Assembly (NCBI GenBank): GCA_966674685.1
Contig: CBKWJC010000025.1
Coordinates: forward strand, 1-64,000
Direction: 5' to 3'
Source: Thainema sp966674685
GTDB lineage: Bacteria > Cyanobacteriota > Cyanobacteriia > Phormidesmidales > Phormidesmidaceae
Length of the DNA: 64,000 bases
Shown: positions 17,983-27,038 of the stretch, piece after piece
How positions within the stretch are numbered: the first letter of the stretch is position 1
Layout of the letters: each line of letters opens with the position of its first letter
Position numbers and translations under genes: made by a program
The notes under the pieces: model-generated
What the model was told of the DNA's origin: nothing
Seen by the model: only the letters and a program-made list of their open reading frames with translations
Database searches by the model: none

Positions 17983-18702
17983 ATGACGTTGAAGCTCTTT
18001 TCCATCCAACATTCCCATTTCGCAGATTTGCGGGACGATGTCTTTCCAGCCACCCTTCGCATCTGGCGGCAGGAAACCCTGCAGCTTTCGTCCTCAGCCA
18101 CCCATTTTGGCTATGTGTTTCAGGGACAGTGTGGACTGTATCGGGGCGAATACTCTGTGCCACAACCATTTCCTCTACAGTCGGGCATGTATTTTTGTTT
18201 GCCAGGGGCTGGTAGACTTGACGGCGCAACCTCAGCCGGATTCGTTGTCACTTACCCCAACTACCAGGGAATGTTCAACCTAGGCGGCCCCATTGAGGCG
18301 GGCGGACGTTTAGCCTACATTAACGGTGGTACTAACAGTGTCCTGATTGCACCGCCACGGCTGGGCGATCCGAGTCTGCACGCCATGTATCTGCCCGCCA
18401 GTATCGAACAAACGCTGCACACTCACCCCAGTTACCGTATTGGTATCGTGGTCAGCGGTACGGGCTACGTCGCGACACCAGCAGGGACAGATGCGATCGC
18501 ACCGGGAGACATTTTCCTGATTCCGGCTCACCAGAAACACTGCTTTTATACCGGAGCAGAGGGGTTAACCGCCGTTGTATTTCATCCCGATAGCGAAGCG
18601 GGATTTTCCCATCGTGATAATCCCATGCTGCAGCGCACTCTGGTTGAGGGCGTCAGCGCTGCTGCTCTCCCTCACTTACAGACTCCAATTCTGGAGCAAT
18701 AA
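17983..18702 (+). CDS. Two-cupin protein, AraC-ligand-binding-like
   Basis: A 239-residue protein with two cupin folds. The first (about residues 35-110) contains the HFGYVFQGQCGLYRG strand pattern. The second (about 135-215) contains HTHPSYRIGIVVSGTGYV and PGDIFLIPAHQKHCF, with histidines at metal-binding positions. No HTH is present, so it is not a complete AraC regulator. It begins 2 bp after the NACHT gene and is almost certainly co-transcribed. It may sense or bind a small molecule for the NACHT protein, or simply be a neighbour. Confidence 0.78.
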   Translation: MTLKLFSIQHSHFADLRDDVFPATLRIWRQETLQLSSSATHFGYVFQGQCGLYRGEYSVPQPFPLQSGMYFCLPGAGRLDGATSAGFVVTYPNYQGMFNLGGPIEAGGRLAYINGGTNSVLIAPPRLGDPSLHAMYLPASIEQTLHTHPSYRIGIVVSGTGYVATPAGTDAIAPGDIFLIPAHQKHCFYTGAEGLTAVVFHPDSEAGFSHRDNPMLQRTLVEGVSAAALPHLQTPILEQ

Positions 18703-19207
18703 TGTCGAACGTGCAAGGTACAAGATGTGAGTATATGCAATACTCCACCAGTGTGGGAAACACTAGACTTTATTGGAAATAAAGTTTTTGGGGTTGGAAA
18801 TTGTTGGGTAGCGCGGCTCAGCCGCGCTACCCAACAATTTCCGATAAAGTTTACTGTATGAGTCGGTAGCCATCACTGACGTGGGATGTGTTAGCGCTAG
18901 CACAACACATCAAAGCCGCGTGAAGTGGTGCGTTACGGCTTTGCCGCTGCTGCTGGCGAATTCCGTGAATTAGGTTTTCAACTGGATTCAATATCACATT
19001 TCATCCGCATTTCATTTTTTGACGGCACAGTAAGGCTTAGTGGCTATTTAATTGGTAGTGGTATGTAGGTAATGATTTTTGGTGGTGTGGGCAGCGCCCA
19101 CACCACCAAAAATCATTAAGGCTTGAGAACTAACATTTGATTTACATCGTGTACCAAAGTCAAAAAGGAATAGCCACTCAATTTTTTGATAAAGGACATT
19201 GTGGGAT
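18703..19207. repeat. Repeat-rich intergenic region
   Basis: A mosaic of repeats without a gene. It holds the right end of a family B element (GTGCAAGGTACAAGATGTGA, 18711-18730), a fragment matching family C (about 18736-18770), a perfect palindrome with 23-bp arms (18796-18842), a family F unit containing GGATGTGTTAGCGCTAGC (18863-18915), and a perfect palindrome with 22-bp arms (19071-19117). Confidence 0.7.
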
Positions 19208-19873
19208 ATGCGCCTAAGACGGATTTTGACTTCATGGATGTTGTTGGGGGGCCTACTGTCTGCCTCTGTAGGATTGACAGGATGCAGCACCTCATCTGTG
19301 ATTTCTGAACGTTCCGATGCTCAAACAACGCTGATGGAGGATACCTCAGCGTCGGATCACTCAATGATGATGGACCTGGGTCCCAAAGATGCTGAGTTTG
19401 ATCTACGTTTTATTGACGGCATGATTTTGCACCATCAAGGAGCAGTTGTGATGGCCGAAGCTGTCCTCGAACATTCTGAACGCGAGGAACTCAGGCAGTT
19501 GGCTCAGGCAGTGATTACGGCTCAGCAGGGTGAAATTGATCAGATGCAGCAATGGCGGCAGGAGTGGTATCCAGATGCGAGTGCGGAACCCGTGATGTAT
19601 CACGCCAGAATGGGACACTCAATGGCAATGACGCCGGAAATGCAGGCTGCCATGATGATGGATGGTGATTTGGGCACAGCCGATGCTGAGTTTGACCTGC
19701 GGTTTATCAATGCTATGATTCCTCACCACGAGGGAGCACTGGCAATGGCCGAGCAGGTGCTGGAGAACAGCGATCGCACTGAACTCCAAGAGCTGGCTCG
19801 AAATATTCTAGCTACGCAGCAGACGGAAATTGATCAGATGGAAGAATGGCGACAAGACTGGTACGGTCAGTAA
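19208..19873 (+). CDS. DUF305 lipoprotein with two tandem DUF305 units
   Basis: A 221-residue precursor with signal peptide and lipobox (VGLTGC). Two homologous halves follow. Each carries the DUF305 core (FDLRFIDGMILHHQGAVVMA and FDLRFINAMIPHHEGALAMA) with His-His and Met residues suited to copper binding, and each ends in a DQMQQWRQEWY-like stretch. DUF305 proteins are ferritin-like helical proteins often tied to copper handling. The ATG at 19208 is preferred over TTG at 19199 because AAAGGA lies too close to the TTG. Confidence 0.85.
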   Translation: MRLRRILTSWMLLGGLLSASVGLTGCSTSSVISERSDAQTTLMEDTSASDHSMMMDLGPKDAEFDLRFIDGMILHHQGAVVMAEAVLEHSEREELRQLAQAVITAQQGEIDQMQQWRQEWYPDASAEPVMYHARMGHSMAMTPEMQAAMMMDGDLGTADAEFDLRFINAMIPHHEGALAMAEQVLENSDRTELQELARNILATQQTEIDQMEEWRQDWYGQ

Positions 19874-20334
19874 TATCAGCAAGATTGAGCAAAAAGTTGC
19901 GATCGCAGTTAGCCAGGGTTACTTTTCGTCGTTGCGGCAAAAAATAGCCTCACTTAGAACAGCTACTGTTTATACACAGCTTGACCCTCACCCCCTCTCT
20001 CCCCAAATGGGCGAGAACCAGATCAGCGTTTCCGGCTCCCCTTCTGCTCTGGGAGGGCTGGGGGATGAGGAAAAAGCTCTGATAGGAACAGTGAGGCGAG
20101 AGAAGTGAGGAGTCAGGCGTATTCTGATCACTCAGCACTCAGTACTTGGACAGTGAGGCGAGAGGAGTCAGGATTGAGGCACATTTTGGTCAGTCAGCAC
20201 TCAATTCTCGGCACTCAATTTCCTCTACTACGAATGTTCAGCAAAAAATGAAAATTTGCTGGTCTTTTGAATAACTAGGAACCTTTCGGGCACTCTAAAT
20301 ACACACTACTGGCTATCATCTCCACAAGACATTT
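19874..20334. other. Intergenic region with heptamer repeats upstream of the chemosensory operon
   Basis: Contains degenerate CACTCAG/TGAGG-type repeats (about 20087-20222) and a low-complexity CCTCACCCCCTCTCTCC stretch. No gene supported. The promoter of the chemosensory operon is expected in the last 100 bp, but no clear sigma-70 pair stands out. Confidence 0.45.
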
Positions 20335-20823
20335 ATGTTAATGCTGCTTTTTCGGGTAGGGAGTGTCCGCTATGCGCTGGCGACCACATCGGTAGTTAAA
20401 GTCATTCCACAAGTGAAGCTAGCCCCATATCATGGCGCATCACCCATCATTGCAGGGCGATTCAACTACCAGGGTCAGATCGTCCCTGTACTGGATTTGA
20501 GTCAGCTACTTGGCACCCATCCAAGCCAGCCGCTACTCAGTAGTCGAATTGTCCTGGTTGATCCAACTGCCAGTCGGTCTGGGCTGCTGGGGCTGCTGGT
20601 CGAGCAAGTGACAGAAACACTGACCATCGATCAGGTCGATCAGATTCATCGGGTGGAAGAAAGTCTTCTGTGCCATCGTCCCTATTTAGGAGATGTGCTG
20701 CTGAAGCAGCAGGAAATGATTCAATGTTTGCAGGTTGATCAACTACTGTCTGAACAGGTCTATAGCCAACTGCTCATTCCGCTAGAAGTGCCCACCGTGA
20801 CTGCCGAGGTAACTGTTGAATAA
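20335..20823 (+). CDS. cheW: CheW-like chemotaxis adaptor
   Basis: A 162-residue single CheW domain (GRFNYQGQIVPVLDLSQLLG is the diagnostic central motif). CheW proteins couple MCP receptors to CheA. First gene of the operon. Its last codons contain the ribosome binding site and TTG start of cheR, giving an 8-bp overlap. Confidence 0.85.
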   Translation: MLMLLFRVGSVRYALATTSVVKVIPQVKLAPYHGASPIIAGRFNYQGQIVPVLDLSQLLGTHPSQPLLSSRIVLVDPTASRSGLLGLLVEQVTETLTIDQVDQIHRVEESLLCHRPYLGDVLLKQQEMIQCLQVDQLLSEQVYSQLLIPLEVPTVTAEVTVE

Positions 20824-22282
20824 GGATGACCAAACGCCGCAACGAGACATTGAGGCGCTGCTTAGCCGACACATGGGTCTCAACGTTAATTCATTGGGAG
20901 CAGCGACGTTAGCTCAATCTCTGTCGCAGGCAATGGGGACAATGGGCTGCACCGATGCCGCTGCTTTTTTGAACTGTCTCAATGAGTCTGAAGATGCGCT
21001 AGAAGCTTTGGTAGAAGCAGTCGTCGTGCCGGAAACTAGCTTTTTTCGCAGTCCTGAGTCATTTGCTTATTTACATGACTATATTGTTTCAGTGGTGCAA
21101 ACGCAGACTCAGCAACGGTCGTGGAGAGTGCTGAGTTTACCCTGCTCAACCGGGGAAGAACCCTATTCAATCACGATGACCTTCCTAGACGCGGGAATAC
21201 CCAGCGACAAATTTCAGGTTGATGGGGTTGATATTAGTCCTGCGGCTCTCGCAAAAGCTCAGCAGGGTATTTATCAAGGCTATTCATTTCGGCGGAGCGC
21301 TGCTCATAATCCGGATCAGCATATACAGCAGTATTTTCAGCTTGTGCAAGACCGCTATCATCTTGATCCCATTGTTAAGTCACAGGTGCAGTTTCATCAC
21401 GGGAATTTAGCTCGTGCAGACTGTTTATGGGGTCATGGTTCTTACGATATTGTGTTTTGCCGCAATTTGTTGATCTATTTGCATCAAGCTGCTCGCGATC
21501 GCGCATTGCAGAACTTATATCGTCTATTGGTTCCCAACGGTTTGTTATTTGTTGGATATGCCGAAGCTCACCAAATTGATCGGCAGCGATTTGCTCCTAT
21601 TCGTGCGCCTAAAGCCTTTGTTTACCGCAAACTGCCACAGGAATCAGCCCAACTTGCAGCGGCTCACATTGCTCACACTGTAACGGCGAATCATCAAGTT
21701 CAAGCAACCCAATCGTTGCCTAAATCGCTGTACATCAAAACGCAATGCACCACAAAACCAACAGCATTTCCGAATAGAAACAGTTCAAATAACAGTTCAA
21801 ACAATAGACTGAATCGTAATAGTTTAAGTACAAATAGCCTGATTTTCAATCAGCCAGTTGCTGCCTCTACAGGTACCGATCAGGCTGCGACAGAAAATAC
21901 AGAAAAGATTACTATATCGTCATCAAATGCTGATAAGTTAGCGGATAAAGCTTTTGATACAGTCAACAGTGAACATCACTTAGCCACAATTCGAGCGTTA
22001 GCCGATAGAGGGCAATTTGAAACGGCAATGGAGCAATGCCATCGCTATTTCAAGCAATATCCTACCTGTGCAGCGGCTTATTTGCTTTTGGGCGAACTGC
22101 ATCAAGCTCAAGGGGACGACAAACAGGCTGAAATTGCATTCCAAAAAACGCTTTATCTCGACCCGAACTGTGTTGAAGCCCTGATTCACTGGGCGTTACT
22201 CTGTGAACAAAACGGAGATCAGGTTACCGTGCAGCGGCTCCGGCAGCGCCTAAAACGGGTCATGCACGAAACACTTCTTTAG
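20816..22282 (+). CDS. cheR: CheR methyltransferase with C-terminal TPR
   Basis: A 488-residue protein. Residues 1-275 are the SAM-dependent CheR domain (SLPCSTGEEPYSI, then YDIVFCRNLLIYLH), which methylates glutamates on MCP receptors. An Asn/Ser-rich linker (about 300-385) leads to TPR-type helices (about 395-485). The start is TTG at 20816, placed 5-6 bases after GAGGT and inside the end of cheW; no suitable in-frame ATG exists nearby. CheR-TPR fusions are common where receptors lack a tethering pentapeptide. Confidence 0.88.
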   Translation: MNKDDQTPQRDIEALLSRHMGLNVNSLGAATLAQSLSQAMGTMGCTDAAAFLNCLNESEDALEALVEAVVVPETSFFRSPESFAYLHDYIVSVVQTQTQQRSWRVLSLPCSTGEEPYSITMTFLDAGIPSDKFQVDGVDISPAALAKAQQGIYQGYSFRRSAAHNPDQHIQQYFQLVQDRYHLDPIVKSQVQFHHGNLARADCLWGHGSYDIVFCRNLLIYLHQAARDRALQNLYRLLVPNGLLFVGYAEAHQIDRQRFAPIRAPKAFVYRKLPQESAQLAAAHIAHTVTANHQVQATQSLPKSLYIKTQCTTKPTAFPNRNSSNNSSNNRLNRNSLSTNSLIFNQPVAASTGTDQAATENTEKITISSSNADKLADKAFDTVNSEHHLATIRALADRGQFETAMEQCHRYFKQYPTCAAAYLLLGELHQAQGDDKQAEIAFQKTLYLDPNCVEALIHWALLCEQNGDQVTVQRLRQRLKRVMHETLL

Positions 22283-22541
22283 AGCCTGTAAATATTTCTT
22301 TGAAACAACAAATATTTTTTGGGATATTTAAATATTTCTTTTAGGTCTTGACTGTTGCTTTTGCCTAAATTAAGGGCACTTTAATTTTGCTGGAGTTTAT
22401 GACTACTCCAGCATGCTGTTGATGTGCTGTGTCAAATTTGGTTGAAGCCCTTAAATTCCTCAGGGGAAGTTAATCGGATTCTACGCAGGAATTTGATGTC
22501 TGATAGGTCATTTCGATCTTTTAGTGTTGTGGTGTTCCCCT

Positions 22542-24656
22542 ATGCTGAAGTTTTTGCGATCGCAGCCCCTACTGGTTCGTGGAGCGCTAATTTTTATTCC
22601 TCTATTTGCGATCGCAAGTGGAGCATTTTTCCTGCTCTATCAATCTCAAGTAACGGCTGAAAAGAAGCGCTTAACCGTTGAAGAAATTGAAGAAGTTGAG
22701 CTACAGCGAGACATTATTCTTCAGGATTTTCGTGAAGAAATTGCCGATCTGATGACTCTGGCCAATCAAAGCGATATCAAAGCATTAGGAAAGACATTAC
22801 TCGATCAGCCCAATAGCCCAAACGCCGCAACAACCAATGCACTGAGGCAAAAAATTATCAATGATCTATTCAATTTTTCAGAGCAGAAAAAACTGTATAG
22901 AGTTATTCGATTCTTAGATCACCAAGGGCAGGGAGCAATTCGCATTGATTTTGATGCGCTCCAGGGCAACCCAACAATTACGCCTGAGTTCAACTTAGAG
23001 AATGCCTCAGACATCCCCTATTCCCAACAGGCCATTGCTCTAAAACGAGGTGAAGTTTTTCTGTCTCCCTTCGATCTTCAGGTCAATGGCGATGAAGTGG
23101 TACAACCAGTGGTGCCAACCATGCGTCTAGCAACGCCCGTTTTTGATCAACAGGAGCGCAAAGTTGGCGTTGTTATGCTCAACATTCTGAGTCAAAAAAT
23201 GTTGGATCAGCTGACAGAGCAAGTCACCGATTCCAATGGAGACTTTATGCTGCTGAACCCATATAGTTACTGGCTAGCAGGGCCAACGCCAGAAGATTTA
23301 TGGGGATTTATGTATGACGATGGCCAGGATAAAACATTTGCAAACGCCTATCCAGCTGTGTGGCAGGCTATGCAAGACCGCAGTGACGGTGCCATTGAAT
23401 CAGCAGATGGTATCTTTGTCTTTGTTGATATTTATCCGCTAGATGAAATTCGGCGCTTAACCAATCAAGCGGTCAAAGGCGTCGAACTAACGGATAATAC
23501 GCCTTACCGCTGGATCATTATTTCCCATATCCCGTCAACAAAACTGGCTCAGGCTTCACGGAGCGTACTGCTTCGGCTATTCCCAATTTATCTCGGATTC
23601 ATTGCCGTGATTGCGATCGCAACGCTAATCATCCTTAGACAGCTCCAATTGGCTGAACAGACGCAGTCCCGTATTGCTAGCGGTGTAGCAATTGCCGAGC
23701 GAATTTCAGCCGGGGATCTGACGGCTCGATTTAATTTGGATAAAAGTAAGGACGACCTCAATCGCCTGCTGGAAGCGTTTGACACCATGACCGAGCGGTT
23801 GAGCCAGTTGATTGGCCGCATTCAGCAGTCGGGCTTGCAGGTGACATCATCAACCACTCAGCTTGCATCTGCCAGCCACCAACTCGAAGCAACGCTGACG
23901 GAACAGGTGGCTTCCACCCATGAAATTAATGCCACCACGTTGGAAATCGCGACGACCTCAAAAGCCTTATCAGAAACCGTCGAAGAGGTTGCCCAGCAGG
24001 TCAGCACCACAGCCGCGACGGCAGGACTAGGGCAAAGCGAACTGATGCAAATGGATCAGATGATGCGTCAGTTGGCAGACGCCACCACCAGCATTGGCAA
24101 CAAGCTGGGCCTCATTAGTGAACGAGCCAACACAATTAACAGCGTCGTCACCACGATTACCAAAGTGGCCGATCAGACCAACTTACTGTCGCTCAATGCC
24201 GCCATTGAAGCGGAAAAGGCCGGAGAATATGGAGCCGGATTTTCGGTCGTGGCGCGTGAGATTCGCCGTTTGGCCGACCAAACCGCAGTTGCGACTCTGG
24301 AAATTGAATCGATGGTGAGTGAGATGCAGTCAGCCGTCTCCAGCGGCGTGATGGAAATGGATAAGTTTACTCAGGAAGTGAATCAGAGCGTCACTAGTGT
24401 GGACAACATCAGCCAGCAAGTCGCACTGGTGATCGAGCAAGTGCAAACCCTCAGTCCGCAGTTCGAGGTGATTAACCAAGGCACCGAAACTCAAACGCAA
24501 GGTGCCCAGCAGATCAGCGAGGCAATGGGCCAACTGAACGAAACGACGCAGCAAACAGCCCAGTCGATGCAGGATAGCTCACGTGCGATCGCACAGCTCA
24601 ACCAAGTGGTGCAGACACTCCAACAAGAAATTTCCCGCTTCAAAGTCAGCACCTAA
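22542..24656 (+). CDS. Methyl-accepting chemotaxis protein
   Basis: A 704-residue receptor. It has an N-terminal transmembrane helix (about 10-32), a large periplasmic sensor domain (about 33-340, Cache-like by layout), a second transmembrane helix (about 345-367), HAMP (about 368-420) and the signalling helices. The highly conserved tip reads ADQTNLLSLNAAIEAEKAGE. No C-terminal CheR-docking pentapeptide is visible (it ends RFKVST). The ATG at 22542 is chosen over GTG at 22524 because it begins a normal basic signal-anchor. It lies between cheR and a periplasmic binding protein gene. Confidence 0.88.
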   Translation: MLKFLRSQPLLVRGALIFIPLFAIASGAFFLLYQSQVTAEKKRLTVEEIEEVELQRDIILQDFREEIADLMTLANQSDIKALGKTLLDQPNSPNAATTNALRQKIINDLFNFSEQKKLYRVIRFLDHQGQGAIRIDFDALQGNPTITPEFNLENASDIPYSQQAIALKRGEVFLSPFDLQVNGDEVVQPVVPTMRLATPVFDQQERKVGVVMLNILSQKMLDQLTEQVTDSNGDFMLLNPYSYWLAGPTPEDLWGFMYDDGQDKTFANAYPAVWQAMQDRSDGAIESADGIFVFVDIYPLDEIRRLTNQAVKGVELTDNTPYRWIIISHIPSTKLAQASRSVLLRLFPIYLGFIAVIAIATLIILRQLQLAEQTQSRIASGVAIAERISAGDLTARFNLDKSKDDLNRLLEAFDTMTERLSQLIGRIQQSGLQVTSSTTQLASASHQLEATLTEQVASTHEINATTLEIATTSKALSETVEEVAQQVSTTAATAGLGQSELMQMDQMMRQLADATTSIGNKLGLISERANTINSVVTTITKVADQTNLLSLNAAIEAEKAGEYGAGFSVVAREIRRLADQTAVATLEIESMVSEMQSAVSSGVMEMDKFTQEVNQSVTSVDNISQQVALVIEQVQTLSPQFEVINQGTETQTQGAQQISEAMGQLNETTQQTAQSMQDSSRAIAQLNQVVQTLQQEISRFKVST

Positions 24657-24660
24657 TATG

Positions 24661-24745
24661 CAGCCGTGTATAAGAATCCTATTTATTTTTTGTGAAATGC
24701 TTGCTAGGCAAGCATTTCACAAAAATAAATAGGATTTTCAATCAA
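24661..24745. repeat. Palindromic repeat, family A copy 2
   Basis: The left outer end CAGCCGTGTATAAGAATCC matches family A. The inner palindrome (24674-24736) is centred on TTGCTAGGCAA. It lies between the MCP gene and the binding-protein gene and may attenuate or stabilise the operon mRNA. Confidence 0.75.
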
Positions 24746-24793
24746 ATTTGTCTAACGCCTCACGCCTAACATTCACTAGGAACATTAACTAAC

Positions 24794-26305
24794 ATGCGCT
24801 GTCGCACCCGCCAATTCATAAAAACCTCAGCCACCTGGATTTTAATGAGTTCTGTGCTGTTGGTCGGAGCCTGTACCCGCAATGACTCGGTGCGAATTCT
24901 GGATGTGGGTAATACAGCTAATCAGGCTGTGGCAGACGAAGCAGAAGCAGTGAAGCAGGTGATTCGAATCTCCATCGGCACCCAAGATCAGGTGATTAAC
25001 ACCGCTGTTGGTGGGGCCACTGTGCGAGAGCTAGAACTGCTAGAAAAGCATCTGCCCACCGACGGCAAGTATGCCAACGTAGAATACGATATCCAGTGGT
25101 CAAGCTACACATCCGGCCCGCCCATCACCAACAAAATGGCGACCGACCAAATTGATATTGGGATCATGGGTGATTTCCCAATCGTGAGCAATCTGATTAC
25201 GTTTCAGCAGGACGTCAGAGATACCGATTCTATTTTTATCGGCACCTTAGCGTACAGTCCAACTGGGGCAGGCAATGCGGTTGTTGTCTCGCCGAATAGT
25301 TCAGCTAAAGCCCTGACGGATCTGAAGGGGCAAACCATCTCCGTTCCGTTTGGCTCGGCTGCTCACGGCATGTTGTTAAAAGCGCTGCGAGATGCGGGCT
25401 TGAATCCTGAAACTGATGTGCAGTTGATTAGTGAATCGCCGGAACTGGGTGGTTCTAGCTTGCGAACGGGACAAATTGCAGCCCATGCTGACTTCGTTCC
25501 ATTTGGTGAGTTGTTTTCATTCCGTGGCTTTGCCCGCAAGATCTATGATGGTGCCCAAACGAGTGTCCCGACGCTACACGGGATTGTGGTGCGCTCTGAT
25601 TTTGCCCAAGAGCATCCTGAACTGGTCGTAGCTTATCTAAAAGCCGTTCTAGAAGCCAACCAGATGTTTCAGGAGAACCCGGAGGAAATTGCAGCCCAAA
25701 TTGAGTCCTGGTCTGGCATTGAAAAAGAAGTGGTCTACATGTTCCTTGGCCCATCGGGTCTACAGCTACTTGATCCGACAATTCGGGAAACCCAAATCAA
25801 GGCGCTCGAAAACAGCCTTGCCACGCTTGACAGCATGGGCAAGCTACCAGATTCAGTTGCACCGAATCAGGTCAGTAGTTGGATTGATGAAAGCTACTTG
25901 AAACAAGCGATCGCAGATCTGGATCTAGAGTACAACCAGGTCATTACGGCAGCTGAAACCTATCGCATAACTGGAACGGATGGACTCACGGGTGAGGCGA
26001 TTCGAAATCCGAATTTAGCTGCCCAGTACTGGTTGCAGGGCGATGCTACCGTGGCCAATTTTGCCTCGATTGCCAATATGCTGAAGTCGCTGGTTCGTGA
26101 GAAAGCGCAGGGAGAAGTGGCAGATGTCATGTTTGTCCACGATCGCAATCGCGGCTGGAAGCTGTTTGCTGAAAATGCCTACTATGTCAGCGCTGGCGGC
26201 AGCGTTTCCGCCTTTTTGCTAGCGGCGGATGCTAATGCCTATGCGATCGCAAATGGCAGCAAAGTCATGTCGTTTGCAGAGGTGCAGGCCGCTTATGCTC
26301 AGTAA
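24794..26305 (+). CDS. NrtA/SsuA-type substrate-binding lipoprotein with a NosL-like tail
   Basis: A 503-residue precursor with lipobox (LLVGAC). Residues of about 50-390 resemble ABC substrate-binding proteins of the nitrate/sulfonate/taurine type (KMATDQIDIGIMGDFPIVSN, then VPFGSAAHGMLLKALRDAGL). The last ~80 residues (RGWKLFAENAYYVSAGG, then FAEVQAAYAQ) resemble NosL, a copper-binding accessory domain; this is by eye. No permease or ATPase genes are nearby, and the gene lies inside a chemosensory operon. It may therefore present a ligand to the MCP rather than feed a transporter. Confidence 0.78.
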   Translation: MRCRTRQFIKTSATWILMSSVLLVGACTRNDSVRILDVGNTANQAVADEAEAVKQVIRISIGTQDQVINTAVGGATVRELELLEKHLPTDGKYANVEYDIQWSSYTSGPPITNKMATDQIDIGIMGDFPIVSNLITFQQDVRDTDSIFIGTLAYSPTGAGNAVVVSPNSSAKALTDLKGQTISVPFGSAAHGMLLKALRDAGLNPETDVQLISESPELGGSSLRTGQIAAHADFVPFGELFSFRGFARKIYDGAQTSVPTLHGIVVRSDFAQEHPELVVAYLKAVLEANQMFQENPEEIAAQIESWSGIEKEVVYMFLGPSGLQLLDPTIRETQIKALENSLATLDSMGKLPDSVAPNQVSSWIDESYLKQAIADLDLEYNQVITAAETYRITGTDGLTGEAIRNPNLAAQYWLQGDATVANFASIANMLKSLVREKAQGEVADVMFVHDRNRGWKLFAENAYYVSAGGSVSAFLLAADANAYAIANGSKVMSFAEVQAAYAQ

Positions 26306-27038
26306 TCCTCACCCAATGCAACAGACCTGCTGGAGCCAAATCGGTGTCCAGGGCGATCGCACCTGCTCGGAACTGGAAACCGTGGTTCATTGCCAGAACT
26401 GCTCGGTTTACAGTCAAGCAGGCCGCAGTTTGCTGGATCGGCCCGCCCCAGCGGGGTACGTGGCGGAGTGGACGGCAATGCTAGCTCAAACCCAGACCCA
26501 GCAGACTGACTACCGCACAGTTATATCAGTGGCGATCTTCCGCTTGGGGCAGGAGTGGTTGGCTCTGCCTGCCCGTCTTTTTAATCAGGTACTGGAACCT
26601 ACCCCTGTACATTCTCTGCCCCACCGCCGCGATCGCATCTTGCGCGGCATCGTTAACGTGCGGGGACAAATTTTGCTCTGTGTCTCTCTGCATGAGCTGC
26701 TGGGGATTCCAGCCGATCCGGAGTCTCCCATCACTAGCCAAATGAGCAGCCCCCAAACGGGTCAACCCACGGGCGCAACTCAACTCACCCATCGGCGCAA
26801 AGTCGGATCGTATCCTCGCCTAGTCGTCATGGCAAAACAGCGCAATACCTGGGCGTTTGAGGTGGATGAGTTTTATGGACTGCACCGCTGCCAATCGGAA
26901 CAGCTACAAAATGCGCCTGCTTTTAGTAGTCAATCTCTGGCTGGTTTTTCCCAATCGATTCTGCCGTGGCATGAGCAGAATGTGAGCTATTTGAATGCCG
27001 ACTGTTTATTCAATGCGTTGCAACAGCAAGCCCTATGA
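26295..27038 (+). CDS. cheW: CheW-like adaptor with Cys-rich N-terminal extension
   Basis: A 247-residue protein. The N-terminal ~70 residues contain CW, CSELE and CQNC cysteines before a CheW domain (about 75-245, with ILRGIVNVRGQILLCVSLHE). The start at 26295 overlaps the preceding stop by 11 bp; an ATG at 26316 is an alternative. It ends in ATGA with cheA. The cysteines could bind metal or form disulfides, an extension not found in ordinary CheW. Confidence 0.8.
   Translation: MLSNPHPMQQTCWSQIGVQGDRTCSELETVVHCQNCSVYSQAGRSLLDRPAPAGYVAEWTAMLAQTQTQQTDYRTVISVAIFRLGQEWLALPARLFNQVLEPTPVHSLPHRRDRILRGIVNVRGQILLCVSLHELLGIPADPESPITSQMSSPQTGQPTGATQLTHRRKVGSYPRLVVMAKQRNTWAFEVDEFYGLHRCQSEQLQNAPAFSSQSLAGFSQSILPWHEQNVSYLNADCLFNALQQQAL

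Noticed and set aside
19830..20108. Plus-strand frame overlapping the end of the DUF305 gene
   Set aside because: It begins inside another coding frame and continues into repetitive heptamer DNA.
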